64,000 nucleotides of DNA, taken from positions 124,001 through 188,000 of the forward strand of contig JAWKTX010000008.1 of NCBI GenBank assembly GCA_041398825.1, written 5' to 3'. Within the stretch, counting starts at the first letter, position 1. Every line of letters begins with the position of its first letter. Below are positions 43,773 to 52,611 of this stretch, one piece after another. Source of the stretch: Planctomycetaceae bacterium. Its GTDB lineage: Bacteria > Planctomycetota > Planctomycetia > Planctomycetales > Planctomycetaceae. The notes below the pieces were generated by a model that saw nothing but the letters and a program-made list of their open reading frames with translations, had not been told where the DNA came from and made no database searches. A program made the translations under genes and the position numbers.

Positions 43773-46157
43773 TCAATCAACAAAGCAAACTTCATTCAGA
43801 CCCAGCAACGCCTGCAGATACTCGGTCCATTGCTGCCGCAATTGATCCGAACTCGCATCGGCATCGGCGGCTAAGAATTCGAGCCCAAAGGCCAGTTCAT
43901 CCGGATCCGGGCTGCGGTTGAAAGTCCATAAGTACGCTTTTCGAATTCTCTGTTCCTCCGTCGCACTGTGGGTCACTTCCGACAGCCGTTTCCAGAGCGA
44001 CGCTGCTTTTGCCTCCATCCATGCAGAATTCAGCACGAAAAGCTGCTGCAAAGGGGTAGTGGTTGGAATTCTGGAGGGACTATGAGCGCTGGCTTCCGGG
44101 AAATCGTGCATGCGAAGTACAGGATGAAGTTCCTCACGGGCAACAGTGCAGTAAATCGTTCGACGGACGTTGCCGACATCATCGACCTGTTGCGAAGGAC
44201 CACCAATGGAAAGATCGAGTTCACCAGTGGCCGTCAGAATAGCGTCACGCCACTCCTCAAAGTCAAGACGCCGTCGATTCATCCGCCACAATGTCCTGTT
44301 GTCCGGGTCAGTATGAAACTCGATGTCACGAAATCCAGAAGATTGCCTCCATGTCGCCGAAAGCAGGATCTGTCGGTGCAGCCACTTGATATCCCATCCC
44401 TGCTTCACAAAATGAGACGCCAGGTATTCCAGAAGTTGCGGATGGCTCGGCGGATCGCCCTGTGATCCAAAATCACTTTCAGTCGAAACTAAACCCCTGC
44501 CAAAGTGGCGTGCCCAGATTCGATTCACCATCACTCGTGCCACCAGTCCCTCGGAACGGCTCAGCATTGCGTTTGCCAGATCGATTCGGCCGCTTCCATG
44601 TTCAAATCCGTTTGCCGAACCTGACGGATTAAAGATGCTCAGGTAGCGACGTGGGACAATTTCGCCGGTGTTGGCGGGATTTCCACGATGAAACACCGGC
44701 AGATCCCTGGCCTGGCTCTCCGCATACGTCAGTTTTGTTGCATCCGGCCCATCCGCAACGACAAATACACTGGCATCCTTAACGGTATGTGCGAAAGGCA
44801 TTTCGACATGTGGATTCGCCGCCTTGAATTCAGCAATCTGTTTTGCCAGCGCTTCTGCCTGTGAGCTGTCCTTCTCTTTGACACTCTTCAACTGATCCTG
44901 CAACTGGATCAGTTTCTTCCTCGCGGAGATGACACCACGAGACTCCACTGCGGGCAACAGAGGCTGTTCGTGTAATTGAGTACTGGCGAAAACGCCTGCC
45001 AGAGCGTAATAGTCCTGAGTCGAAACAGGGTCAAATTTATGGTCGTGGCATCTGGCACACGCAACCGTCAGCCCCAGAAACGTCCGACTGACAGCGTCGA
45101 TTCGTTCATCCCATTCGTCAGCCACAATCTGTTCGATCACTGTGGGAGCCAATCGCAACTCCTTCCAGTATGTTGGGCTGAGCCCCAGAAATCCCAGTGC
45201 AGCTAAATCGTCGGGCGGGGTATCCGGGAGTTGATCCGCCGCAAGCTGAAGCTTCACAAACCGGTCGTAGCGCATATTGGTGTTGAACGCGTTGATGACC
45301 CAGTCACGATACAACCAGCCGCGATCGGTCGGATTCTGCCAGTCCGGTGTGAAATCTGTATACCGCGCCAGATCAAGCCACATTCGAGCCCAGCGTTCAC
45401 CGTAATGAGGCGACGCTAGTAGCTCCTCTACGAGTGTTTCGAAGGCGTTCTGGTCATCCGATTCCAGAAAGGCCTGAAGTGCGATGGGATCTGGCGGAAG
45501 CCCGATCAAATCAAAGCTCAACCGGCGCATCAGCGTACGGCGATCTGCCTCTTCACCGGGGTTCAGTTCTTTCTGGCGCAGACCCTCCAGAATAAACGCG
45601 TCGACAGGCTGCCGAATCCAGTGAATGGCAGCACGATCCTCAAACTGTGGAACAGGGACATCCTGGAGTGTCCGGAACGACCAGAAATCATCTGCCCGCC
45701 TGTCGACATTGCGGACGTTTCCCCGGGCATCAGGAGCTGGTTTCTGCGGACGATACTTTGGCAGTACTGCTCCGTCTTTCAGCCATTTGGTGATTATCTC
45801 GATTTCAGCTGCCGGCATCTTGCCGGACGGTGGCATTTGAAGATCATCTTCATCAAATGTCACTGCCTGAAGCAGCAGACTGGATTCAGGGTCAGAGGAA
45901 TCAATGACCGGCCCCCGACTTCCGCCGGTGACGATACCTTCGATCGTTTCCAGAACCAGGCCGCCATTGTCGTGCCCCGTCACTTCGTCATGGCATTCGT
46001 AGCAGCGCTTCGCCAGAAGAGGCCGGACTTTTTTCTCAAAGAATTCCGCCTGCTTCGAAGAATCCTCCGCTGCAACGAGACGACCATCGATGCGGAAAGT
46101 CATCGTCAGCAGCAGAGTCAGTACAAGCAAAGAGGAATGTGTTAATTTAATTGCCAT
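43773..46157 (-). CDS. PSCyt1/DUF1549/DUF1553 cytochrome protein, copy 1
   Basis: 794 residues. Signal peptide SLLVLTLLLTMTFRIDGRLVAA; PSCyt1 cytochrome-c domain with haem motif CYECH (52-56) and distal DDLQMPPSGKMPAAEI; then DUF1549 (about 165-380, with FDLIGLPPDPIAL and ARMWLDLARYTDFT) and DUF1553 (about 510-760, including VMVNRIWARHFGRGLVSTESDFG). This architecture is nearly specific to planctomycetes and relatives; function is unknown. The start overlaps the end of the tandem substrate-binding protein gene by 16 bases, so the two are co-translated. The usual DUF1501 partner is missing here. Confidence 0.9.
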   Translation of the reverse strand: MAIKLTHSSLLVLTLLLTMTFRIDGRLVAAEDSSKQAEFFEKKVRPLLAKRCYECHDEVTGHDNGGLVLETIEGIVTGGSRGPVIDSSDPESSLLLQAVTFDEDDLQMPPSGKMPAAEIEIITKWLKDGAVLPKYRPQKPAPDARGNVRNVDRRADDFWSFRTLQDVPVPQFEDRAAIHWIRQPVDAFILEGLRQKELNPGEEADRRTLMRRLSFDLIGLPPDPIALQAFLESDDQNAFETLVEELLASPHYGERWARMWLDLARYTDFTPDWQNPTDRGWLYRDWVINAFNTNMRYDRFVKLQLAADQLPDTPPDDLAALGFLGLSPTYWKELRLAPTVIEQIVADEWDERIDAVSRTFLGLTVACARCHDHKFDPVSTQDYYALAGVFASTQLHEQPLLPAVESRGVISARKKLIQLQDQLKSVKEKDSSQAEALAKQIAEFKAANPHVEMPFAHTVKDASVFVVADGPDATKLTYAESQARDLPVFHRGNPANTGEIVPRRYLSIFNPSGSANGFEHGSGRIDLANAMLSRSEGLVARVMVNRIWARHFGRGLVSTESDFGSQGDPPSHPQLLEYLASHFVKQGWDIKWLHRQILLSATWRQSSGFRDIEFHTDPDNRTLWRMNRRRLDFEEWRDAILTATGELDLSIGGPSQQVDDVGNVRRTIYCTVAREELHPVLRMHDFPEASAHSPSRIPTTTPLQQLFVLNSAWMEAKAASLWKRLSEVTHSATEEQRIRKAYLWTFNRSPDPDELAFGLEFLAADADASSDQLRQQWTEYLQALLGLNEVCFVD

Positions 46158-47686
46158 CGAAATCCCTCCGCTTCAAAACTGTCCCTCGATGCAGCCGTAC
46201 TCAGGAATCGAAACATCCGCTCCGTTAACCGGGGATACCTGGTTTCGTGACTGACCGCAAACGGCTGCGTTGCGATCGAACATTCGATGTCCATAATCCG
46301 GATCGCATCCAGCTTGTCGGCAGCCCCGGCAGCATTACTGAGATAAACAACTGCCGCATCCAGCGAACCGGTCAGCAATTGATTGACCAGCATATCGCCC
46401 GTGGGAGTCTGCACAGTCACGTTATCCATGACTTCCTTCTGTACACCACCTTCTTTGAGTGTGTTCTGGGTGAGCCATCCCATGGCGCACTGTTTTTCGT
46501 GTCCGATACCAACCCGCAGGCCTTTTCGGCCAAGGTCACGAAGACTGGCAATTTGATGGGGATTTCCTTTTTGTACGAGTATGACAAGTTCGTTCTGCGA
46601 CACGTCGACAGGAGCAGGAAACAGGGTCGGGACCTGATTCATAAATTCACGATCACAAGCAAAGTATGCATCGGGATGCTGTCCACCTTTCATTTGCGCA
46701 ACCAGAATGCCACACCCGTTGTAGACTCGATTGACGCGCACACCTTCTCGCTGTTCAAAGGCAGTGATTGTTTCATCAATTGCCGGACGAAGCATCGAAC
46801 CAGCAAACAGGGACAACTCAGGGACATCCGCCCACTCGTCCGTGGTTGCAGAACTGCTTCCGGATGCCACGCGAAAGCCATGGTTCTGGTAATGCATCAA
46901 TCCGCGATCTCCCGCGCTCACATATCTGGCAAAGTGCAACGCGGCTGCAGGCTGACTGGTCGATGCCACAACGCCAATTCCTATATTTGACGCGGCGGGC
47001 AGCAGTTCAGGTAGCTCGACGAATTCAAGATCGGGATACGTGTGCAAAACGGCGTCATAGACGATACCGGCGTCAGCAGCGTCCACCAGTAAATCGTTTG
47101 CCACATCCGTAACGGTTGTTCGATATGCCACCGTGGCTGTATCCAGTTTGTCCCACAGCCCGGATTCTCCCAGGATCCTGCGAGTCACTTTCCCAATCGC
47201 GGCAGCATCAGGACTGGCCTGAATAACACGATTGCCTTCTTTCAGCAGATCGTCAAACGTGGTGATCTGTTTGGGATTACCCTTCCTGACGGCTACGACT
47301 GCCTGCATCCGAGCCAATGGCAATTGCTCGGCGACCAGAGATTTCTCACTGGCAATTCTGAGATAGCTGTCGTCCGCCGGAAGATACAAATCACCCGTTC
47401 CACTCACTTCAATCGACGACAAGAGTGTCTGGGAAGGACCATATTGAATTTCGACTCTGCGGCCCGTCTCAGCTTCATACTCCTTTCGAATCGACTCCAT
47501 CACCGCACGATTGCTTGCAGCACAAAACAGCGTGACCGGGGATACCATTGATGCCTCACCATCGCCCCCGGACACCTTCGGCTCACCGGGACCAGGCGGA
47601 CTCACATTGGACAACATCCACGCCAGTCCACCCAGCGCAAGCAGAGATGCCAGCATGGCAGCAGCAGTACGGTTCATGACAGACAT
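46142..47686 (-). CDS. Tandem periplasmic substrate-binding protein (two ModA-like domains)
   Basis: 514 residues: a signal or anchor helix (AAAMLASLLALGGLAWMLSN), then two type-2 periplasmic binding domains in one chain. Domain one, about 50-280, opens TLFCAASNRAVMESIRKEYE; domain two, about 285-514, opens LFAGSMLRPAIDETITAFEQ, and the two share the layout of molybdate/tungstate binding proteins (LVILVQKGNPHQIASLRDL, RVGIGHEKQCAMG). Normally each domain is a separate protein feeding an ABC permease. No permease or ATPase gene is nearby; instead it is translationally coupled to the downstream PSCyt1 gene by a 16-base overlap. Ligand could be an oxyanion or be lost. A start nine bases downstream is also possible. 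Confidence 0.83.
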   Translation of the reverse strand: MSVMNRTAAAMLASLLALGGLAWMLSNVSPPGPGEPKVSGGDGEASMVSPVTLFCAASNRAVMESIRKEYEAETGRRVEIQYGPSQTLLSSIEVSGTGDLYLPADDSYLRIASEKSLVAEQLPLARMQAVVAVRKGNPKQITTFDDLLKEGNRVIQASPDAAAIGKVTRRILGESGLWDKLDTATVAYRTTVTDVANDLLVDAADAGIVYDAVLHTYPDLEFVELPELLPAASNIGIGVVASTSQPAAALHFARYVSAGDRGLMHYQNHGFRVASGSSSATTDEWADVPELSLFAGSMLRPAIDETITAFEQREGVRVNRVYNGCGILVAQMKGGQHPDAYFACDREFMNQVPTLFPAPVDVSQNELVILVQKGNPHQIASLRDLGRKGLRVGIGHEKQCAMGWLTQNTLKEGGVQKEVMDNVTVQTPTGDMLVNQLLTGSLDAAVVYLSNAAGAADKLDAIRIMDIECSIATQPFAVSHETRYPRLTERMFRFLSTAASRDSFEAEGFRWQLN

Positions 47687-48046
47687 CTTCTCTCTTGTGT
47701 TCAGACACGCAGCGTATCGCTGACGGACAGCTTACGCTGGCAGAATGTTTTGGGGTGATGAGGTGCCAGGTCAGGCTGCAATATGGCGTCTGACCGTCCT
47801 GAAACCGGGCAGGACTTGCCACATTTCAGATCGCCAGCCGAAACCGCGAATCCGGGACATGGGCAGGAAGGAAAACTCAGGAACACCACGTTACCACGCA
47901 GCAGCAACAAAGTCGACTTTCGAATGTGCCGGACAGATTTCCAGGGCAGGCTGTGTTATCAGAATTCTCGATCTGAAATCATGCATCGAATGGTTATACT
48001 TGAGCAACCCTCCGATAAATCCTCCGGTTTTCAGTTGAGACAGCTC
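47687..48046. other. Divergent intergenic region
   Basis: 360 bases between the tandem substrate-binding gene (minus) and the second PSCyt1 gene (plus). It holds both promoters. The plus-strand frame of the PSCyt1 gene is open through most of it, so the start I chose depends on the signal peptide rather than on a stop codon. Confidence 0.4.
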
Positions 48047-50383
48047 ATGCCCGCCCGGTCCCTAAAACGCCACCCCAGGCGACTGACGACGTTGATCGTA
48101 TCGATTGCTCAGGTGGTTCTTTTTGCATTCTTTACCGCTGCCCCGGGGCTTACAGCCGATGGGTTTGCAGCGGACGAATTGCCAGCAGAGCAATTGCAGA
48201 CCCAACCAGGAAAAACAGAACGGTCACCGGATTCTGAAACGGCTGAAACGGCTGCAATGGCTGAACAGATCGAGTTCTTCGAAACCAACATCCGGCCGGT
48301 GCTTGTCGAACACTGCTATCAGTGCCACGCCGTCGAATCGAAGTCAATCAAAGGCGGGCTTCGGCTGGATACAGCAGCCGCAATCCGGGAAGGCGGCGAT
48401 TCCGGAGCGACTATTGATCCGGATTCACCCGGTGACAGCCTACTTCTGTCTGCCATCAGATATGAAGGTCTGGAGATGCCTCCGAGCGGTCGTCTTCCCG
48501 ACAAGATCATTCAGGATTTTGAACGATGGATCGCCAATGGCGCTGTAGATCCACGTAAATCACTGGACGGTGAACACGGTCATCCGACAGGCCATTCTGC
48601 ACTCGACGCGGATCTGGACATTGAAGAGGGTCGCAGCCGATGGGCATTCCAGATTCCCCGGATGGCATCCGACCTTCAGATTGACGGCAAACCCGTCACA
48701 GATTCTGCCCGCATTGATGCGTTGATCGACCGCCGCCTGCATGACGCTGGCATTCAACGAAATCCTCCGGCAGAAAAGCGCGTTCAGATCCGGCGACTTT
48801 CGTTCGATCTGACAGGCCTGCCACCCACGGTACAGGACGTTGAAGCTTTTGTCGCAGATGAATCTCCTGATGCGGTTGCCAGAGTCGTCGATCGGCTCCT
48901 GAATTCATCTGCCTATGGAGAACGATGGGCTCGCGTCTGGCTGGACGTCGCGCGGTATGCAGAAGATCAGGCACACATTGTCGGCAATAACAAGGAACTG
49001 TTCTATCCGAATGCCTGGCGATACCGCGAATGGGTCATCAATGCCCTCAACAGTGACCTGCCCTATGATCGTTTCGTCACGCTGCAACTGGCTGCCGATA
49101 TCATCGATCCTGAAGACACCTCCGGACACGTCGCGCTTGGCTTCATCGGACTCGGACCAAAGTACTACCGACGAAACGATCCGGAAGTCATGGCAGAAGA
49201 ATGGGAAGACCGTGTTGATGTTGTGTCCCGGGGCCTGCAGGGCCTGACCGTTGCCTGTGCCAGATGTCATGACCACAAGTACGATCCGGTTCGCACAGAA
49301 GACTACTATGCGCTGGCGGGCGTGTTTGCCGGAACGGAGATGTTCAACAAGCCCATGGATGGCGTCGAAATCGACGGTAAAGGATTGGCCAAGAAACCGG
49401 AAGACGCCATTCATATTGTGCGTGACGGAAAACCGCGAGACCTGAACGTGATGATTCGGGGCAATGTCAACAACAAGGGAGCCATTGTTCCGCGAGGCTT
49501 TCTGGAGGTCATGTTTGACGGTGAACGACGTTTGTTTCAGAAGGGTAGTGGACGAGCCGAACTGGCGGCGGCGATCACAGATCCCTCAAACCCTCTGACA
49601 GCTCGTGTCATCGTCAATCGTATCTGGCAGCAATACTTTGGTAACGGCATCGTCCGAACTCCAAGCAACTTCGGACAACTGGGTGAAGCTCCCACGCATC
49701 CGGAATTGCTCGACGATCTGGCAGCTCGGTTCATGCAGAACGGATGGAGCCTGAAGTGGCTTCATCGCCAGATTGCATTGTCCGAAACTTATCTTCAGTC
49801 GTCTGATATCCACCCGACAGCTGCCCAGACCGATGCAACAAACAGTCTGCTTTGGCGCATGCCCCGCCGAAGGTTGTCCATTGAATTCTGGAGAGATGCT
49901 GTTCTGGCTGTCAGTGGACAACTGGAGCAATCTATCGGAGGACCTTCTTTGCAACCGGACGATCCCGATCAGAATCGGCGAACAATCTATTCAGAAATCA
50001 GTCGCTTCGATCTCAATCCGATGCTGGCTCGATTCGACTTCCCGGATCCAAACACGCACGCCGCCAAGAGAACAGAAACCAATACACCGCTTCAGAAACT
50101 GTTCCTGCTGAACAATCCTTTTGTGACAAAGCACGCAGCAGCCATCGGAGAACGTGTGCAACAAACGCTGCATGACAATGCTGTTGAGAAGAGTTTTTCG
50201 AATACGACAGCACAGCTCTTCATGACTGTCTTACAGCGAAGACCGACCCCCGAAGAGTCAGCCGCCATGCAACAGTATCTGGCATCCCTGAATCAAGATT
50301 CACAGGATGAAGCCGCCCCGGATCGATTGACCCTGGCTGCTCAGGCTTTGTTGTCATCCAATGAATTCTGGTGGCTGGACTAA
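48047..50383 (+). CDS. PSCyt1/DUF1549/DUF1553 cytochrome protein, copy 2
   Basis: 778 residues from the ATG at 48047, which puts the signal peptide first (LKRHPRRLTTLIVSIAQVVL); longer starts at 47990 or 47783 lie in a frame without function upstream. Haem motif CYQCH (90-94) and LEMPPSGRLPDKI form the PSCyt1 domain. DUF1549 follows with FDLTGLPPTVQDVEAF, then DUF1553 with VNRIWQQYFGNGIVRTPSNF, LSIEFWRDAVLAVSGQLEQS and NTPLQKLFLLNNPFV. It is paralogous to the minus-strand copy at 43773 but lacks a coupled neighbour; it diverges from the substrate-binding gene with about 360 bases between. It may form a functional group with the DUF1501 protein elsewhere. Confidence 0.9.
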   Translation: MPARSLKRHPRRLTTLIVSIAQVVLFAFFTAAPGLTADGFAADELPAEQLQTQPGKTERSPDSETAETAAMAEQIEFFETNIRPVLVEHCYQCHAVESKSIKGGLRLDTAAAIREGGDSGATIDPDSPGDSLLLSAIRYEGLEMPPSGRLPDKIIQDFERWIANGAVDPRKSLDGEHGHPTGHSALDADLDIEEGRSRWAFQIPRMASDLQIDGKPVTDSARIDALIDRRLHDAGIQRNPPAEKRVQIRRLSFDLTGLPPTVQDVEAFVADESPDAVARVVDRLLNSSAYGERWARVWLDVARYAEDQAHIVGNNKELFYPNAWRYREWVINALNSDLPYDRFVTLQLAADIIDPEDTSGHVALGFIGLGPKYYRRNDPEVMAEEWEDRVDVVSRGLQGLTVACARCHDHKYDPVRTEDYYALAGVFAGTEMFNKPMDGVEIDGKGLAKKPEDAIHIVRDGKPRDLNVMIRGNVNNKGAIVPRGFLEVMFDGERRLFQKGSGRAELAAAITDPSNPLTARVIVNRIWQQYFGNGIVRTPSNFGQLGEAPTHPELLDDLAARFMQNGWSLKWLHRQIALSETYLQSSDIHPTAAQTDATNSLLWRMPRRRLSIEFWRDAVLAVSGQLEQSIGGPSLQPDDPDQNRRTIYSEISRFDLNPMLARFDFPDPNTHAAKRTETNTPLQKLFLLNNPFVTKHAAAIGERVQQTLHDNAVEKSFSNTTAQLFMTVLQRRPTPEESAAMQQYLASLNQDSQDEAAPDRLTLAAQALLSSNEFWWLD

Positions 50384-50421
50384 AGTCGCGACTGGACGAA
50401 AACGGTAGCAGGACGGCTTAA

Positions 50422-51690
50422 TCATTTCGCAGCTTTCAGCCCGACAACAACAACGTCATTTTCCTTCAGATCACCTTCGACGACATGAGTGAACTGATAG
50501 TCGCTCTCACCCACGACGACATCGACCGCTTTCAACAGATCTCCATCTTTCACCCAGACAACCCGCTTCTTTGCCTCGACAACGGCTCTGGCCGCTTCGT
50601 CCACCGGTGTTTCTTCAGTGGCAGTGCTTTCATTTTCACCCGGAGGTGCTTTATCCAGATTCAGTTCCAGTCTGGCCTGATCTTCCTTTCGAACGTGTTC
50701 CTTTTGGGGAAAGTACCGCAATGCTCCATTCGGAATTTTGACGACATCCTTGTGTTCGCGGATCAGGAAAGTCAGATTGGCAGTCATCCCCGGCAGTAAC
50801 TTCATGTCGTTATTCGGCGTTGCAACAACCACAGGATACGTCACGACATTTTGATTCGTCGTTGAACTGAGTCGAATCTGCTCGATGACACCGCTGTCGA
50901 ACACCTCATCCCGGTAGGCATCGACTTTGAACTGTACCGGTTTCTGGTTGGCTCTTGCTTCGCTGATCAGACCGATGTCTGCTTCATCAATGGACGCGAA
51001 GATGTGCATCTTTTCCCGCATATCCGGGGCAACAATGAACAGTTCGGGCGTCTGAAACTGTGCGGCCAGGGTTTGCCCCGGATCGATCTTTCGATCAATC
51101 ACAATTCCATCCACCGGAGATCGGATCTTTGTGTAATTCAGATTCGCCTCTGAGTTCTCCAGATTGGCCTTTGCCTGACGAACAGAAGCTTCCGCAATCT
51201 CCAGTTGTGCCTCCAGCGACATACGAGTGAATCGATACTGATCCAGTTCGGCCTGTGAAATGAAATCTTCGTTTTCTCCTTTCAGAGCCAGCGCACGCTG
51301 TTCATCATTGCGTGCTCTCTGCAGTTCGGCTTTCACTCTCGAGATTTCCGCTTCGCGGGTTTTCATCGCGGCGGTATCACGTTCTACCGATGCTTCGTAA
51401 ATCCTGGGGTCGATGGTTGCCAAAATCTGATCGGCTTTGACTTCGTCGTTGAAGTCCACGAACAGTTCCTGTATCGGACCCGAAACGAAACTGCCGATGT
51501 GGACAGACAGAACCGGTTTCACTTCTCCGGTGGCATTCACAACGACGCGAATATTGCCGCGCGTGACTTTGTCCGTACGAAAATTCGGCTTGTTGCGTTC
51601 CGCCATCCAGACGGAGGCTTTGCGATAGCCGAAAAAGCCGCCGCCTCCCAGAACACCAAAGACAATCAACCAGATAATAAGCTTTTTCAT
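50422..51690 (-). CDS. HlyD/MacA-type membrane fusion protein
   Basis: 422 residues. An N-terminal anchor (IIWLIVFGVLGGGGFFGYR) precedes the periplasmic adaptor fold: lipoyl halves (ATGEVKPVLSVHIGSFVSGP and LNYTKIRSPVDGIVIDRKID), a helical hairpin (about 95-185) and a beta barrel with PVVVATPNNDMKLLPGMTAN. The C-terminal region has an acidic insert (NESTATEETPVDEAA) and ends in a membrane-proximal domain (KDGDLLKAVDVVVGE). Such proteins connect an inner-membrane pump (MacB-type ABC or RND) to an outer-membrane duct. No pump or TolC partner is adjacent, since the divergent neighbour is the PSCyt1 gene; it follows mqnD by 75 bases on the same strand. Confidence 0.87.
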   Translation of the reverse strand: MKKLIIWLIVFGVLGGGGFFGYRKASVWMAERNKPNFRTDKVTRGNIRVVVNATGEVKPVLSVHIGSFVSGPIQELFVDFNDEVKADQILATIDPRIYEASVERDTAAMKTREAEISRVKAELQRARNDEQRALALKGENEDFISQAELDQYRFTRMSLEAQLEIAEASVRQAKANLENSEANLNYTKIRSPVDGIVIDRKIDPGQTLAAQFQTPELFIVAPDMREKMHIFASIDEADIGLISEARANQKPVQFKVDAYRDEVFDSGVIEQIRLSSTTNQNVVTYPVVVATPNNDMKLLPGMTANLTFLIREHKDVVKIPNGALRYFPQKEHVRKEDQARLELNLDKAPPGENESTATEETPVDEAARAVVEAKKRVVWVKDGDLLKAVDVVVGESDYQFTHVVEGDLKENDVVVVGLKAAK

Positions 51691-51765
51691 GTGCCGGATC
51701 TTGCCTGGACATTTGCGTTGAGTCCACCCTTGTTTGGCAACTCAGCAGCAAAGTTTCATGGATTG

Positions 51766-52608
51766 TCACCCCTGATGAAGCACTTCGAGGGGCCGAGCAT
51801 TCGGAGCAACAATTTTCAGTCCGGCCGCTCGGCGAAAGAGTTCGCCCAACGCGTTGCGGCCAACGTCGCCAAGGTCGATTGTCCAGTCGTTTACATACAA
51901 GTCGACGTGTTTCATCAGTACGTCATCATCAAATTCCTGTGCATACCGTCGCATCGTGGGCAGAGCAGCAGCGGGATTTGACTGAGCATACAACAACGAG
52001 TCCCGGATCACCGACTGAACCGTCTGCAGGGTTTCTTCGGGCAAACTCCGGCGTGCGACAATGCCTCCCAGAGGCAGCGGGCAGGACGTTTCATTCTCCC
52101 AACGCGTCCCAAGATCCTCGACAAGCCCGAGTCCCTCGTTTTGCCAGGTAAACCGGCCTTCGTGAATGCAGACGCCAAAATCCGCCGACCTGTTCTGAAG
52201 ACACGGCATGATCTCAGAAAACACGACATGCTCAATCCGAGCGGTATCACCATAGAACAGCCGATACAAAAGAGCGGCTGTCGTATGCTGCCCCGGACAC
52301 AGCGTCAGTTGATTCTGACTTGTCGGCCGTATCCCCGGCTCACAACTGAGCAGCAGGGGACCGACGCCAAAGCCAAGCGCAGAACCAGAGGGAAGCACAA
52401 TCATCTGTTCTGACAAAAGCAACGCCGCGTGAAAACTTGTCTTGGCGACATCAAAGTCACCTGCGAACAGGCGATCATTGAGTTGTTGGATATCGATCAA
52501 ACTGACATCAAACTGCAGGCCCCGCAAATCGACTTCACCCGTCATCAACCCATGAAAAGCAAAAGTGTCATTCGGGCATGTTGAGATCCCAAGTTGTATG
52601 GTTGTCAT
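51766..52608 (-). CDS. mqnD: 1,4-dihydroxy-6-naphthoate synthase (MqnD), futalosine pathway
   Basis: 280 residues. The opening LGISTCPNDTFAFHGLMTGE matches the MqnD signature that begins with S-x-C-P-N-D-T-F; later blocks LIDIQQLNDRLFAGDFDVAK, CIHEGRFTWQNEGLGLVEDL and LGGIVARRSLPEE fit the family. MqnD converts cyclic dehypoxanthine futalosine to 1,4-dihydroxy-6-naphthoate in the alternative menaquinone route, so the organism probably uses the futalosine pathway. It starts 3 bases after the propeller-protein gene. That gene is in turn linked to a cytochrome gene; the arrangement suits a respiratory setting. MqnA, B and C are not in the window. Confidence 0.9.
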   Translation of the reverse strand: MTTIQLGISTCPNDTFAFHGLMTGEVDLRGLQFDVSLIDIQQLNDRLFAGDFDVAKTSFHAALLLSEQMIVLPSGSALGFGVGPLLLSCEPGIRPTSQNQLTLCPGQHTTAALLYRLFYGDTARIEHVVFSEIMPCLQNRSADFGVCIHEGRFTWQNEGLGLVEDLGTRWENETSCPLPLGGIVARRSLPEETLQTVQSVIRDSLLYAQSNPAAALPTMRRYAQEFDDDVLMKHVDLYVNDWTIDLGDVGRNALGELFRRAAGLKIVAPNARPLEVLHQG

Positions 52609-52611
52609 CCT

